Source: Acidimicrobiia bacterium (GTDB taxonomy: Bacteria; Actinomycetota; Acidimicrobiia; Acidimicrobiales; Bin134). From it: DNA of 64,000 nucleotides. Of the stretch, positions 7,360 through 17,512 are shown piece after piece. Location of the stretch: NCBI GenBank assembly GCA_022819825.1, contig JAJEGM010000053.1, positions 191,722 to 255,721 of the forward strand, read 5' to 3'. The position numbers and the translations under genes were made by a program. The notes under the pieces were generated by a model. It was not told the origin of the DNA. It did no database searches and saw nothing but the letters and a program-made list of their open reading frames with translations. How positions within the stretch are numbered: the stretch's first letter is position 1; every line of letters begins with the position of its first letter.

Positions 7360-7690
7360 CACCTACCAGAGACAAGCGGGGTGACTCGAGAGAGCAAGCG
7401 CCCGAAAGGGCGAAGGTTCACAAGAGTCCGCAGGGTCACTGGAACGGGCCGAGGAAGTCGGTGGCACCACCGAAAGCCAAGGACCGGGAAGGCGGCCAGG
7501 TGCCGCGAGGGTCTGGGAGGTAGGAACCGGGGAACCGGGGGGCGCAAGCCCGCTGAGGCTCCGGGACCGAACGGGACGGCCCCGAGAAGTCGACCGGTTT
7601 CGACCGGGAGGCTACTCGGGGTCTCCTGCTTTTCTGACGAGTCTCAGAACCTGCCCACCGGGACTCGGGGCCTCCTGCTTTTCCCTGGCG
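7360..7690 (+). ncRNA. Candidate structured non-coding RNA of unknown family
   Basis: This stretch has no supported gene; the ORF at 7195-7716 has arginine- and glycine-rich, low-complexity translation. It follows a good promoter and contains several compact hairpins: CGCCC-GAAA-GGGCG (7399-7412) and GGGC-GCAA-GCCC, both capped by GNRA tetraloops, GCGGC-CAGGT-GCCGC, CGGTG-GCAC-CACCG and GTCGA-CCGGTT-TCGAC. Long-range closing pairs are also possible, for example GACTCG (7383) with CGAGTC (7638). Purine-rich joining segments add to the impression of a folded RNA of about 300 nt. I could not match it to RNase P, tmRNA, 6S or SRP RNA. Its borders are approximate. Confidence 0.42.
7614..7683 (+). 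repeat. Two near-identical 21-bp units with TTTT ends
   Basis: The units at 7614-7634 and 7663-7683 share ACTCGGGG and CTCCTGCTTTTC and differ at one base, with a 49-bp period. Each ends in TTTTC and sits near the 3' border of the putative ncRNA, so they may act as tandem termination or processing signals. Confidence 0.6.
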
Positions 7691-7730
7691 CTTCGCAACT
7701 CAGGCAGTGGGCCTAAGTAGGGTGAGCGCC

Positions 7731-8414
7731 GTGAGCGGACCCGCAGTAGCACTGCTGCACGGACTGGCCGGCTCGGCCCGCAGGACTTGGGGAGACAATG
7801 CCTGGCTCGACCTTCTTGCCGATGCGGGCCGAGAGGTGATCGGGGTGGACTTGATGGGCCATGGCACCGCCCCCAAACCCCACCATCCCGAGGGTTATGC
7901 CGATTTCGAACAGCATGTGATTGACCACTTTCCGGAGGCGCCCATCGACGCCATCGGATTCTCGCTGGGGGCCTACACCCTGCTGTCCATCGCGTCCAAG
8001 ACCCCGGAGCGGTTCCACCGACTGGTGGTTTCCGGGGTGGGCAAGAACCTCTTCGAGCGGGACGAGGACCACAGTCGCATGATCCTTCACGCCGTTACCG
8101 GCGAACCCGACCCCGAAAACCCCGAAGCCCTCCACTTCTCCACCTTGGCCGACGATCCCGAAGCCGACCGGGAGGCACTGGCCGCCCTGTTGGCCAGCCG
8201 CACCGCCTTCGACACCGATTGCCTGGCCGATGTCGCCGTACCCACCCTTGTGGTTGTGGGCGATAAGGACTTCGCCTACCCCGCCGACCAGTTGGTCGAA
8301 GCCCTCCCCAACGCCCGCCTCATCGTCCTCCGGGGCGTCGACCACTTCGCCACCCCCAAGTCCTTCGACTTCATAGACGCCGCCCTCGATTTCCTCGACG
8401 CCCGCCCCTTCTAG
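7731..8414 (+). CDS. Alpha/beta hydrolase
   Basis: A 227-residue alpha/beta hydrolase of unknown substrate. It starts directly with the first strand and oxyanion region (AVALLHGLAGSARRTW). The nucleophile elbow is IGFSLGAYT, the acid VVVGDKDF and the catalytic histidine GVDHF. GTG at 7731 is preferred because AGGG lies 8 nt upstream; GTGs at 7707 and 7722 would add a short tail. There is no signal peptide. It lies between the putative ncRNA and the convergent gltD and has no obvious operon partner. Confidence 0.75.
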   Translation: MSGPAVALLHGLAGSARRTWGDNAWLDLLADAGREVIGVDLMGHGTAPKPHHPEGYADFEQHVIDHFPEAPIDAIGFSLGAYTLLSIASKTPERFHRLVVSGVGKNLFERDEDHSRMILHAVTGEPDPENPEALHFSTLADDPEADREALAALLASRTAFDTDCLADVAVPTLVVVGDKDFAYPADQLVEALPNARLIVLRGVDHFATPKSFDFIDAALDFLDARPF

Positions 8415-8422
8415 AGGAGGGG

Positions 8423-9883
8423 CTAGCGGAGCTGTTGGGCGGTTGGAACCAGAGGAGTGGGCAGCAGAGTGTCGCCGGTGAGGTATTCGTCGACCGCGGC
8501 GGCGCAGGCTCGGCCTTCGGCGATAGCCCACACTATGAGGCTCTGGCCTCGGCCGATGTCGCCGGCCACGAACACGCCGGGAACGGTGCTCATCCAGTTG
8601 TCGTCGCGGGCCACATTGCCCCGGTCGGTGAGCCCCACCCCGAGGTCGTCAAGCAGACCGCCGGTCTCGGGGCCGACGAAACCGAGGGCCAATAGCACCA
8701 GATCGGCCCGAAACGCCCGCTCGGTGCCCTCGATGGGATTGAAGCTCATCCGCCCGCCCTCGAACGACTGCTCTACATCCACCGTGTGCAATGCCTCCAC
8801 TTTGCCGCCCGATCCGGTGAACTCCACGGTGTTGATGGCATAGATCTGGGTGCCGCCCTCTTCATGGGCCGACGACGACCGGTACATGAGCGGCCACGTG
8901 GGCCACGGGGTGGAGTCGTCCCGCTCGTCGGGCGGCCGGGGCAAGATCTCGAACTGGTGGATGGAGGCTGTCCCGTGGCGGTGAGCAGTCCCCAGGCAGT
9001 CGGCACCGGTGTCACCCCCGCCGATGATGATCACGTGCTTGCCCTCCGCCGAGAACGGGTGCTCTTCCAGATCACCCTCCTGCACCCGGTTGGCCGGGGG
9101 CAGGTACTCCATGGCCTGATAGATACCCTCGAGCTCCCGGCCTGGGATGGGCAAATCCCGCCACTTGGTGGCCCCACCGGCCAGTACCACCGCGTCGTAC
9201 TGCTCAGTCAGGTCGGCCGCGCTGATGTCGACCCCGACGTTCACCTCTGTTCTGAATACCGTTCCCTCGGCCTCCATCTGGGCCAGCCGGAGGTCGAGAT
9301 GGCGCTTTTCCATCTTGAATTCGGGGATGCCGTAGCGCAACAACCCGCCGATGCGATCGGCCCGCTCGAATACCACCACATCGTGGCCTGCCCGGGTGAG
9401 CTGCTGGGCCGCGGCCAGCCCCGCTGGCCCCGACCCCACCACCGCGACCGAGCGGCCAGTACGGTCGTCGCACACCACCGGGGTGATCCACCCCTCCTCC
9501 CAAGCTCGGTCCACGATCTCCACCTCGACCTGCTTGATCGTCACCGGGTCTTCGTTGATCCCTAACACGCACGCGGCTTCGCACGGCGCCGGGCAGAGCC
9601 GCCCGGTGAACTCGGGGAAATTATTGGTGGCGTGAAGCCGTTCGATGGCCTCCCGCCAGTGGTCCCTATAGACGAGGTCGTTCCAGTCGGGGATCAGGTT
9701 GCCCAGAGGACATCCGTTGTTGCAGAACGGAATCCCGCAGTCCATGCAGCGCGAGGCCTGAGTGCGCACCGACTCGGCATCGAAGTCCCGGTAGACCTCG
9801 TTCCAGTCTTTGATGCGCACCGGTACCGCTCGGCGAACGGGCAGCTCCCGACCATGCTTGATGAACCCCCGGATGTCACCCAT
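8423..9883 (-). CDS. gltD: Glutamate synthase small (beta) subunit
   Basis: The beta subunit of NADPH-dependent glutamate synthase oxidises NADPH on FAD and passes electrons through [4Fe-4S] clusters to the alpha subunit. The N-terminal cysteines [17 protein letters not shown] and [12 protein letters not shown] bind clusters (residues about 45-105). The FAD-binding [17 protein letters not shown] begins near residue 147, and the NADPH-binding [14 protein letters not shown] lies near residue 290. A final [19 protein letters not shown] completes the fold. The 486-residue length is standard. The ATG at 9883 overlaps the gltB stop by 8 nt, so the pair is translationally coupled. Confidence 0.95.
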   Translation of the reverse strand: MGDIRGFIKHGRELPVRRAVPVRIKDWNEVYRDFDAESVRTQASRCMDCGIPFCNNGCPLGNLIPDWNDLVYRDHWREAIERLHATNNFPEFTGRLCPAPCEAACVLGINEDPVTIKQVEVEIVDRAWEEGWITPVVCDDRTGRSVAVVGSGPAGLAAAQQLTRAGHDVVVFERADRIGGLLRYGIPEFKMEKRHLDLRLAQMEAEGTVFRTEVNVGVDISAADLTEQYDAVVLAGGATKWRDLPIPGRELEGIYQAMEYLPPANRVQEGDLEEHPFSAEGKHVIIIGGGDTGADCLGTAHRHGTASIHQFEILPRPPDERDDSTPWPTWPLMYRSSSAHEEGGTQIYAINTVEFTGSGGKVEALHTVDVEQSFEGGRMSFNPIEGTERAFRADLVLLALGFVGPETGGLLDDLGVGLTDRGNVARDDNWMSTVPGVFVAGDIGRGQSLIVWAIAEGRACAAAVDEYLTGDTLLPTPLVPTAQQLR

Positions 9884-12800
9884 GGGCGGCCGCCATGATG
9901 GCTGCTTCGGCGTCGGTGCCGGTCCGCTCGGCCTCGGCCAGCGCGGCGAGCACCCGCTTGTAATCCTTGGGCATCACCTTCACGAAGCGATCAGCCTCGG
10001 TGGCCCAGTTGGCCAATATCCGCTCGGCCACGGCCGAGTCCGTGTTCAACATGTGCTGGCTGATGCGGTCCCGCAGCCACTCCCGGTCACCGTCGTCGGG
10101 CGTCTCCAAGTACACCATCTCTGGGTTCACCTTGGCGGGAAACACCCCGTCAGGGTCGTGTACATAAGCGATTCCGCCCGACATGCCGGCACCGAAGTTC
10201 CTGCCCGTGGGACCGAGCACCACGGCCCGGCCGCCGGTCATGTACTCGCAGCCGTGGTCCCCCACACCCTCCACCACCGCGACGGCACCGGAGTTGCGAA
10301 CGCAGAATCGCTCCCCCACCAGCCCTCGCAGGAAGAGTTCGCCGCTGGTGGCGCCGTAGCCGATCACGTTGCCTGCAATCACGTTTTCCTCGGCAACGAA
10401 CCGGGCCTGCGGATAGGTGGTCACGATGATGCGCCCGCCCGACAGGCCCTTGCCCACATAGTCGTTGGCATCGCCGGTCAGCTTCATGGTGATGCCTCGG
10501 GGCAGAAACGCTCCGAAGCTATTGCCGGCCGACCCGGAGAAGTTGATGCGGATGGTGTCGTCGGGCAAGCCGTCGGCTCCCCATTTGGACGTCACCTGAT
10601 GGCCGAGCATGGTGCCCACTGTCCGGTTCACGTTGCCGATGGGAAGGTCAATCTCCACCGGGAGGCCGTCTTCCAAGGCGGACTCGGCCATCAATATGAG
10701 CTGCTGGTCGAGGGCGCGATCGAGGCCGTGGTCCTGAGGCTGCGTGCAGTGCCGGTCGGCCTCAGGATCAATGTCAGGGGCATACAGGATGGGCGACAGG
10801 TCAAGCCCCGACGCCTTCCAGTGGTCCACCGCGTCGCTCACGTCCAAGCACTCCACCCGCCCGATAGCTTCCGCCAGGGTGCGGAACCCCAGCATGGCCA
10901 ATAGCTCGCGCACCTCCTCGGCGATGTACTCCATGAAGTTGATGACGAACTCCGGTTCGCCGGTGAACTTCTTGCGCAGCTCCGGATCCTGGGTGGCCAC
11001 CCCCACCGGACAGGTGTCCAGATGGCAGACCCGCATCATCACACACCCCGCAACCACCAAGGGCGCGGTGGCGAACCCGAATTCCTCGGCCCCTAGCAGC
11101 GCCGCGATCATCACATCTCGGCCGGTCTTGAGCTGGCCGTCGGTCTGCACCACGATCCGGTCCCGCAGCCGGTTCAGCAACAGTGTCTGCTGGGTCTCCG
11201 CCAACCCCAGCTCCCACGGGGTGCCAGCGTGCTTGATGGAGGTCAACGGCGAGGCTCCGGTGCCCCCGTCGTGACCCGAGATGAGCACCACATCGGCGTG
11301 GGCTTTGGACACCCCAGCGGCCACCGTGCCCACTCCCAGTTCCGACACCAGCTTCACGTGGATGCGGGCTTCTGGGTTGGCGTTCTTCAGGTCGTGGATG
11401 AGTTGGGCCAGATCCTCGATCGAATAGATGTCGTGATGCGGGGGCGGCGAGATCAGCCCCACGCCGGGGGTGGAGTAGCGGACCTCGGCGATCCAGGGCC
11501 ACACCTTGTGGCCCGGAAGCTGGCCGCCCTCGCCCGGCTTGGCCCCCTGAGCCATCTTGATCTGGATGTCGTCGCTGTTCACCAGGTATTCGCTGGTCAC
11601 CCCGAACCGCCCCGACGCGGCCTGCTTGATGGCCGAGCGGCGCAGATCGCCATTGGGGTCGGGCACATAGCGGGCGGGGTCTTCGCCCCCCTCGCCGGTG
11701 TTCGACTTGCCGCCGATGCGGTTCATGGCGATGGCCAGGGTCTCGTGGGCCTCGGCGGAGATCGATCCGTATGACATGGCCCCGGTGGAGAACCGGGTGA
11801 CGATGCTGGAAACCGGTTCCACCTCTTCGATGGGAATCGGCTCTCGCCGTCCAGTTCGGAATCGGAACAGCCCTCGCAGAGTGGCCAGGCGCTCCGACTG
11901 GGTGTCTACTTTCTCGGTGTACTGCTTGAAGATGTCGTAGCGGCCTTCTCGGGTGGCGTGCTGGAGCTTGAACACCGTCTCGGGGTTGAACAGGTGGTAC
12001 TCACCCTCCCGGCGCCACTGGTACTCCCCTCCTCCTTCCAGGGTGCGGTGGGCCCGTTCATCGGGGTTCTCCGGGTAGGCGATGCGGTGGCGAAGCCGCA
12101 CCTCCTCGGCAAGCTGGGGGAAGCCGATGCCGCCTAGGCGGCTGACCGTGCCAGTGAAGCACTCCTGGATGATGGGGTGCCCCAGGCCGATGGCCTCGAA
12201 GATCTGGGCCCCCACATACGACTTCACCGTGGAGATGCCCATCTTGGACATAACCTTCAGCACACCCTTGTCACATGCCTTGATGTAGTTGCGATGGGCC
12301 AGCGCCTTGTCGTCGTCGGGCAAGAAGCCGCACAGACCCTCGTCGATCATCTGGTCGATGGTCTCGAATGCCAGATAGGGGTTGACCGCGGTTGCCCCGT
12401 ACGCCAGCAGCAGGCAGATGTGGTGTACCTCGCGGGCATCGCCGGTTTCCACCACCAAGCCCACCCGGGTCCGGGTCTTCTCCCGAATCAGGTGGTGATG
12501 TACCGCCGCGGTGGCCAGCAATGAGGGGATTGGGGCCGAATCGAGACTGGCCCCCCGGTCGGACAGCACGATGATGCTCTTGCCCGCATCAATGGCTCGG
12601 CTCACCTGCTCCCGGATGCGCTGGATGGCGATCCGCAGCCCCTGCCCACCATCGTCCACCGCATACAGGCAGGGAACTACCTCAGTGGACCAATGGCTGT
12701 GGCCTCCGGGCCCGTCCACCTCCACCAGGTTGGCCAACTGCTGGTCGGTGATCACCGGGTGGGGGGTGAAGATCTGGCGGCATGATTCGGGCCGGGGATC

Positions 12801-14495
12801 GAGCAAATTCCCCTCGGGGCCGAGCCATCCACAGGTGGCGGTGATGATCTCCTCCCGGATGGCGTCCAGCGGTGGGTTGGTCACCTGGGCGAACAATTGC
12901 TGGAAGTAGTCGTACAGCAAACGGGACCGGTTGGAGAGAACAGCCACCGGGGTATCAGTGCCCATCGACCCCAGCGCCTCTTTGCCGTCGCGGGCCATGG
13001 GGGCCAGCAGGATCTTGAGCTCTTCATGGGTGTAGCCGAACATCTGTTGGCGAACCACCAGCGGGGTGTCGTCCGGCTCGGGCCGCGGGCGGTCGACCAG
13101 ATCGTCGAGATCCACTTGGTTGTCGGCCAACCACTGCCCATAGGGGTGGGCCGAGGCCAACCGCTCCTTGATCTCGGTGTCCCGTACGATGCGACCCTCA
13201 GAGGTGTCGATCAAGAACATGCGGCCCGGCTGCAAGCGGCCCTTCTCCACGATGGCCGCCGGGTCCACGTCCATCACCCCGACTTCCGACGCCATGATCA
13301 CCAGATCGTCGTCGGTCACCCAATACCGGGAGGGGCGCAGGCCGTTGCGGTCGAGCACCGCGCCAATAAGCGTGCCATCGCTGAACACGATGTCGGCGGG
13401 ACCGTCCCACGGCTCCATCAGCGAGGCGTAGTAGCGGTAGAAGGCCCGCAGCTCTGGCGCCATCGACTCATGGTTCTCCCACGGCTCGGGGATCATCATG
13501 AGCACCGCCTGAGGCAGCGAGTAGCCGCCCATGTACAGCAGCTCCAGCACCTGGTCGAAGCTGGCGGTGTCGCTCACCCCCTCGGCGCACACCGGGAATA
13601 GCCGCTCCAAGTCGCCAGGGAGGTGGGGCGAGCTCAACAGCGCCTCACGGGTCCGCATCCAGTTGCGGTTGCCCTGCACGGTGTTTATCTCGCCGTTGTG
13701 GGAGATGAAGCGGTAAGGGTGGGCCAGCGGCCAGGACGGAAAAGTGTTGGTGGAGAACCGGGAATGGATCATGGCCAGGGCACTGGTCACCCGGGTGTCG
13801 CTCAGATCGGAGTAGAACTCTCCGAGCTGAGGGGTGGTGAGCATGCCCTTGTAGACGATGGTCCGGTTGGAGAGGCTGGCAAAGTAGCCATAGGTCAGCT
13901 TGCGGGTTTTCGACCCCAGTGCCCCAGTATCGGCCTGGTCATCGGTCTCATAGGCGACCTCGTTGCGAATGCGGGTTCGCACGATGTAGGCCCGCCGCAA
14001 GAGTGCATCGGCATCGAGCCCGTCGCCAGAGTAGAACGGCTGCCAGAACGAGGGCATGGTGGCCAGCGCCTGCGCCCCCAGCTCGTCGGGACAGGTGGGC
14101 ACCTCCCGCCATCCCAGGGGAGTCAGCCCCTCGTCGACAGCGATGGCGTCCATGGCCGCTCGGGCATGGGTCGCGGCCTCGGGGGTGTCGGGGAGGAAAC
14201 CGATGCCGGTGGCGTAGTGTCCCGCCGGCGGCAGATCGAAGTCGCACACCTGGCGGTAGAAGTCGTCGGGCACCTGAATCAGCAATCCCGCGCCGTCGCC
14301 GGTGTTCGCTTCCGCGCCCAGCGCCCCCCGGTGTTGGAGGTTGCACAGCGCCCCGTAGCCCACCGACACAATCTCGTGTCGCGGCCGGCCCTTCAGGTCC
14401 ACCAGAAAGCCCACCCCGCAGCCGTCGTGCTCGTTTCGGGGGTCGTAAAGCCCCTGGGGGTGTGGCAGACCGGGAGGCTGCGGCCAGTTCCTCAT
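9876..14495 (-). CDS. gltB: Glutamate synthase large (alpha) subunit
   Basis: Transfers the amide nitrogen of glutamine to 2-oxoglutarate, giving two glutamates. The 1539-residue protein has the full order of domains: class II glutaminase with catalytic Cys26 ([10 protein letters not shown], a short propeptide precedes it), a central domain, an FMN-binding synthase barrel (about 860-1235) with the [3Fe-4S] motif [15 protein letters not shown] near residue 1155, and a C-terminal beta-helix with repeated glycines (for example [13 protein letters not shown] and [21 protein letters not shown]). The ATG at 14495 is preceded by AAAGGA. It forms a two-gene operon with gltD. Confidence 0.96.
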   Translation of the reverse strand: MRNWPQPPGLPHPQGLYDPRNEHDGCGVGFLVDLKGRPRHEIVSVGYGALCNLQHRGALGAEANTGDGAGLLIQVPDDFYRQVCDFDLPPAGHYATGIGFLPDTPEAATHARAAMDAIAVDEGLTPLGWREVPTCPDELGAQALATMPSFWQPFYSGDGLDADALLRRAYIVRTRIRNEVAYETDDQADTGALGSKTRKLTYGYFASLSNRTIVYKGMLTTPQLGEFYSDLSDTRVTSALAMIHSRFSTNTFPSWPLAHPYRFISHNGEINTVQGNRNWMRTREALLSSPHLPGDLERLFPVCAEGVSDTASFDQVLELLYMGGYSLPQAVLMMIPEPWENHESMAPELRAFYRYYASLMEPWDGPADIVFSDGTLIGAVLDRNGLRPSRYWVTDDDLVIMASEVGVMDVDPAAIVEKGRLQPGRMFLIDTSEGRIVRDTEIKERLASAHPYGQWLADNQVDLDDLVDRPRPEPDDTPLVVRQQMFGYTHEELKILLAPMARDGKEALGSMGTDTPVAVLSNRSRLLYDYFQQLFAQVTNPPLDAIREEIITATCGWLGPEGNLLDPRPESCRQIFTPHPVITDQQLANLVEVDGPGGHSHWSTEVVPCLYAVDDGGQGLRIAIQRIREQVSRAIDAGKSIIVLSDRGASLDSAPIPSLLATAAVHHHLIREKTRTRVGLVVETGDAREVHHICLLLAYGATAVNPYLAFETIDQMIDEGLCGFLPDDDKALAHRNYIKACDKGVLKVMSKMGISTVKSYVGAQIFEAIGLGHPIIQECFTGTVSRLGGIGFPQLAEEVRLRHRIAYPENPDERAHRTLEGGGEYQWRREGEYHLFNPETVFKLQHATREGRYDIFKQYTEKVDTQSERLATLRGLFRFRTGRREPIPIEEVEPVSSIVTRFSTGAMSYGSISAEAHETLAIAMNRIGGKSNTGEGGEDPARYVPDPNGDLRRSAIKQAASGRFGVTSEYLVNSDDIQIKMAQGAKPGEGGQLPGHKVWPWIAEVRYSTPGVGLISPPPHHDIYSIEDLAQLIHDLKNANPEARIHVKLVSELGVGTVAAGVSKAHADVVLISGHDGGTGASPLTSIKHAGTPWELGLAETQQTLLLNRLRDRIVVQTDGQLKTGRDVMIAALLGAEEFGFATAPLVVAGCVMMRVCHLDTCPVGVATQDPELRKKFTGEPEFVINFMEYIAEEVRELLAMLGFRTLAEAIGRVECLDVSDAVDHWKASGLDLSPILYAPDIDPEADRHCTQPQDHGLDRALDQQLILMAESALEDGLPVEIDLPIGNVNRTVGTMLGHQVTSKWGADGLPDDTIRINFSGSAGNSFGAFLPRGITMKLTGDANDYVGKGLSGGRIIVTTYPQARFVAEENVIAGNVIGYGATSGELFLRGLVGERFCVRNSGAVAVVEGVGDHGCEYMTGGRAVVLGPTGRNFGAGMSGGIAYVHDPDGVFPAKVNPEMVYLETPDDGDREWLRDRISQHMLNTDSAVAERILANWATEADRFVKVMPKDYKRVLAALAEAERTGTDAEAAIMAAAHG

Positions 14496-14558
14496 TGCGT
14501 CCTTTCCAGCGTGTTTGCGGTGCGCGCCGAGACGACATTGGCCAGCGGCAGGGCTGCA

Positions 14559-14589
14559 ATTTTACCGCCGCAACCCGGCCCTCTACCAA
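14559..14589 (-). promoter_or_regulatory. Weak promoter candidate for gltBD
   Basis: On the minus strand TAAAAT (14559-14564, five of six) lies 19 bp after TTGGTA (14584-14589), about 65 bp before the gltB start. The spacing is longer than ideal. Confidence 0.25.
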
Positions 14590-14670
14590 GTCTGTTCTGC
14601 TCGGGAGACTCCCAGGAGGCATGATTACAGGGTGGAATCGTCTGTTGATGATGAGGCTGGAGTGGCTGGA

Positions 14671-15924
14671 GTGAACGAAATCAGCGGCATTGACGGCTTG
14701 CTTCACTTCATCGACGCCTGTCCGACGCCTTTCCACGTGGTCGATCGAGCGGCCGATGTCCTGAGGGCTTCAGGGTTCACCGAAATGGACGAAGCCGACG
14801 AATGGCCTGACGCCGTCGGCAGCCGCTACGTGCGCCGAGGCGGCAGCCTGGTGGCTTGGCGGCACCAGACCAGCGATGCCGGCTTTCGAATCATCGGCGC
14901 CCACACCGACAGCCCTAACTTGCGCATCACTGCCCAGCCCGACACCAGTCAGGCCGGTTATCGGCAACTCGGCGTGGAAGTGTACGGGGGCGCGTTGCTC
15001 AATAGCTGGCTGGATCGCGATCTTGGGGTGGCCGGTCGAGTAGCCACTCCAACGGGCACACGGCTGTTCTGTATCAATCGGCCCGTGCTCCGAGTGCCCC
15101 AACTCGCCATCCACCTCGACCGGGAGGTCAACCAAAAGGGGCTGCTGCTCAATCCCCAGACCCACATCGTGCCCGTATGGGGGCTGGGGCTGCGCACCCC
15201 CGGCGAATTCGCCTTGACGGCGGCCGAGGCGGCCGGTGTCGATGCCGATGAGGTGCTGGCCTGGGATGCGATGCTCCACGACCTCACTCCATCGGTGATC
15301 GGCGGCATCGACGGCGAGTTCATCTATGCTCCTCGCATCGACAACCAGGTGTCGTGCTGGGCCGGTCTCCAGGCCCTGATCGACGCCCCGGCCGACTCGC
15401 CTCCCAGCGCAGTGCTGTGCCTTTTCGACCACGAAGAGGTCGGCAGCACCTCAGCACAGGGGGCCGCCTCCACCCTGCTGCCCGCCGTGTTGGAGCGAAT
15501 TGTCGGCAGCCGCGGCGCGCTGCATCCCGCGCTGGCCCGGTCGCTGTGTGTGTCGGCTGACGGGGCTCACGCCACCCACCCCAACTATCCCGAGCGCCAT
15601 GAGCCCGACCATCACATAGCCATGGGCGATGGACCGGTGATCAAGCGCAATGCCAATCAGCGCTACGCCACCGACGCGGTGGGTGAGGCCGCATTCGCCG
15701 CGGCGTGCGAGAAGGCCGGAGTGGGCCACCAACTCTACGTCCACCGCGGCGACATGCCCTGCGGCAGCACGATCGGCCCGTTCGCGGCCTCAACTACCGG
15801 GGTGACCACCATCGACGTTGGCGTAGCCCAGCTCTCTATGCACTCTGCCCGTGAGATGTGCGGTGCCCAGGATCCCGTGGACTTCGCGCTGGCCCTCAGC
15901 GCGTTTCTCAACGCCGCAGGTTGA
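14671..15924 (+). CDS. M18-family aminopeptidase
   Basis: A zinc aminopeptidase of the M18 (aspartyl aminopeptidase / DAP2) family, which forms large oligomers and removes N-terminal residues from peptides. The family pattern is clear: DACPTPFHVV near the N-terminus, FRIIGAHTDSPNLRI (metal-binding His and Asp), LDREVNQKG, FIYAPRIDNQVSCWAG (bridging Asp), CLFDHEEVGSTSAQGA (catalytic and metal Glu pair), ADGAHATHPNYPE and a C-terminal TIDVGVAQLSMHSAREM with the last His ligand. GTG at 14671 gives 417 residues, the usual length. GTGs at 14632 and 14662 are alternatives. Its end overlaps the convergent trkH by 17 bp. Confidence 0.92.
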   Translation: MNEISGIDGLLHFIDACPTPFHVVDRAADVLRASGFTEMDEADEWPDAVGSRYVRRGGSLVAWRHQTSDAGFRIIGAHTDSPNLRITAQPDTSQAGYRQLGVEVYGGALLNSWLDRDLGVAGRVATPTGTRLFCINRPVLRVPQLAIHLDREVNQKGLLLNPQTHIVPVWGLGLRTPGEFALTAAEAAGVDADEVLAWDAMLHDLTPSVIGGIDGEFIYAPRIDNQVSCWAGLQALIDAPADSPPSAVLCLFDHEEVGSTSAQGAASTLLPAVLERIVGSRGALHPALARSLCVSADGAHATHPNYPERHEPDHHIAMGDGPVIKRNANQRYATDAVGEAAFAAACEKAGVGHQLYVHRGDMPCGSTIGPFAASTTGVTTIDVGVAQLSMHSAREMCGAQDPVDFALALSAFLNAAG

Positions 15925-17488
15925 CTCGGGTCAGCCGACGGGTTCGCTCGTAGGCCGACACCACCACCAAGAAGACGGCGAAGAACTCCAAGCGGCCAAT
16001 GAGCATCATCGACATCAGCACCGCCCGGGCCGGACGGGAAAACACCAAGTAGTTGGAGGTGGGCCCGGCGTCGCCCAAGGCGGGTCCCATATTGCTCAAT
16101 GCACTGATAGCCGCAGACGAGGAGGTGATCAGGTCTTGACCCAACGCGGCCAGCACCAAAGTGGCCACAAGCGCTGACAACGCGTAGAGGGCCACCAGCC
16201 CCGCCACCCGCTGGAGTATCGGCTCCGACACCACCATTTGGCCGAGCTTCACCCGTGCCACCACCCTGGGATGCTTCACTCGCAGCAGCCCGACTCGCAT
16301 GTATTTCGCCATCACTTGGGCCCGCAACACCTTCAGGCCCCCGGCGGTGCTCCCGGTCATGCCCCCCATCACCATGAGGGGCAGCAGCAATGCCTGCGCC
16401 CCCGGCGTCCAAGCCGCGAAATCGCCACCCGGATTGGCGCTAGAGGCGTTGCCGAAACCGCCGCTGGTGCCCAGGGTCACCGCGCCGAAGATGCCGTTGC
16501 GGAGACTGTTGGCCAGATCAGACAAGTCGTTCAGCCAGTTCAGCAGGGACGCGAACAACGCGACCGCGAGAATCACAAGGAGATAGGTGCGAAACTCAGA
16601 AGACCGTCCATAGACCCTCGGGTTGCCCGACACCGCCCGCCAGTGGAGGGTGAAGCTCACCCCTCCCACCAGCATCCCAACAATCATCACCGCTTCCACC
16701 GCAATACTGTCGAAGTGGCCGATGGAGTCGTCGTAAGGCGAGAAGCCCCCGGTGCCTGCGCTGGTGAAGGCATGGGCCACTGCGTCGTAGAGGCTCAACC
16801 CGGCGATCATCAGGGCGGCCGCTATCGCGAGGGTGATGCCGCCGTAGAGTGCCCACAGCCTCCGAGCGGTGGAACTCACCCGAGGCGCCAGCCGGTCGGA
16901 CGTGGGACCGGGAGCCTCCGCAGTGATGAGGCTCAGCCCTCCGACCCCCAGGAACGGCAGAATGGTCACCGCCAGCACCACCATGCCCATGCCGCCATAC
17001 CACTGCATGATCTGGCGCCACATGAGCACGCCTCGGCCCGTCCCCTCTATGGGGCTGAGCACGGTAGAGCCAGTGGCGGTGACACCCGACACCGCCTCGA
17101 ACAGGGCAGTGTCGAAGCTACCCAGCTCGCCGGAAAACCACAGCGGTAGCGCGGCGAATAGTGACAATCCGATCCACGTCCATGCTACTGCCGCGAAAAC
17201 CGAGGCCGGGGGCATGTCCTCGTCGAGTCGGGTGAAGGTCACCAACAGCCCCCCTCCAGCAAGCGTGACCAGCGCTCCCATTCCCAGAGCGACCTCATCG
17301 TCCGATACTGACGAACCCCACTCCACCAGGGTGGCCAACAGCATCCCCGGCACCATGAACAGCAGCCCCAGCCCGACCACGAACCCCACTCTGCTTGTCA
17401 CATTCCAGGGTCGGTCCACCAGCAGTTGGGACACGGCCCATTTCACCGCGGCCCTCCCCCGACGGGCGGCCGTCAAGACCGCGGTCAT
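15908..17488 (-). CDS. trkH: TrkH-family potassium channel subunit, Gly in all four pore loops
   Basis: Membrane pore of a Trk/Ktr-type K+ uptake system. The 526-residue protein has two extra N-terminal helices and then four channel-like repeats. The selectivity-filter loops each have a glycine: VSGVTATGSTV, AFTSAGTGGFS, TLGTSGGFGN and SALSNMGPALG. The MGGMTGSTAGGLKVLR stretch is the family loop between repeats three and four. It works with the cytoplasmic nucleotide-binding subunit TrkA, encoded two genes upstream on the same strand. It lies 24 bp downstream of a second, divergent paralogue. The ATG at 17488 is the only sensible start. Confidence 0.9.
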   Translation of the reverse strand: MTAVLTAARRGRAAVKWAVSQLLVDRPWNVTSRVGFVVGLGLLFMVPGMLLATLVEWGSSVSDDEVALGMGALVTLAGGGLLVTFTRLDEDMPPASVFAAVAWTWIGLSLFAALPLWFSGELGSFDTALFEAVSGVTATGSTVLSPIEGTGRGVLMWRQIMQWYGGMGMVVLAVTILPFLGVGGLSLITAEAPGPTSDRLAPRVSSTARRLWALYGGITLAIAAALMIAGLSLYDAVAHAFTSAGTGGFSPYDDSIGHFDSIAVEAVMIVGMLVGGVSFTLHWRAVSGNPRVYGRSSEFRTYLLVILAVALFASLLNWLNDLSDLANSLRNGIFGAVTLGTSGGFGNASSANPGGDFAAWTPGAQALLLPLMVMGGMTGSTAGGLKVLRAQVMAKYMRVGLLRVKHPRVVARVKLGQMVVSEPILQRVAGLVALYALSALVATLVLAALGQDLITSSSAAISALSNMGPALGDAGPTSNYLVFSRPARAVLMSMMLIGRLEFFAVFLVVVSAYERTRRLTRVNLRR

Positions 17489-17512
17489 GGCCCCAGCCTC
17501 ATCGCCCCGGCC

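Noticed and set aside
7580-7620. tmRNA fragment suggested by CGGTTTCGAC
   Set aside because: No tag reading frame, no tRNA-like 3' half and no CCA end are present; the match is about 10 nt.
7440-7660. RNase P RNA suggested by GAGGAAG and AGAACC
   Set aside because: The other conserved regions (for example GGTAAACCCC) are absent and the element spacing is wrong.
7195-7716. 173-residue protein in the 7.2-7.7 kb gap
   Set aside because: Composition is Arg/Gly/Pro-rich without any domain, and the DNA has hairpins and promoter signals better explained by an RNA.
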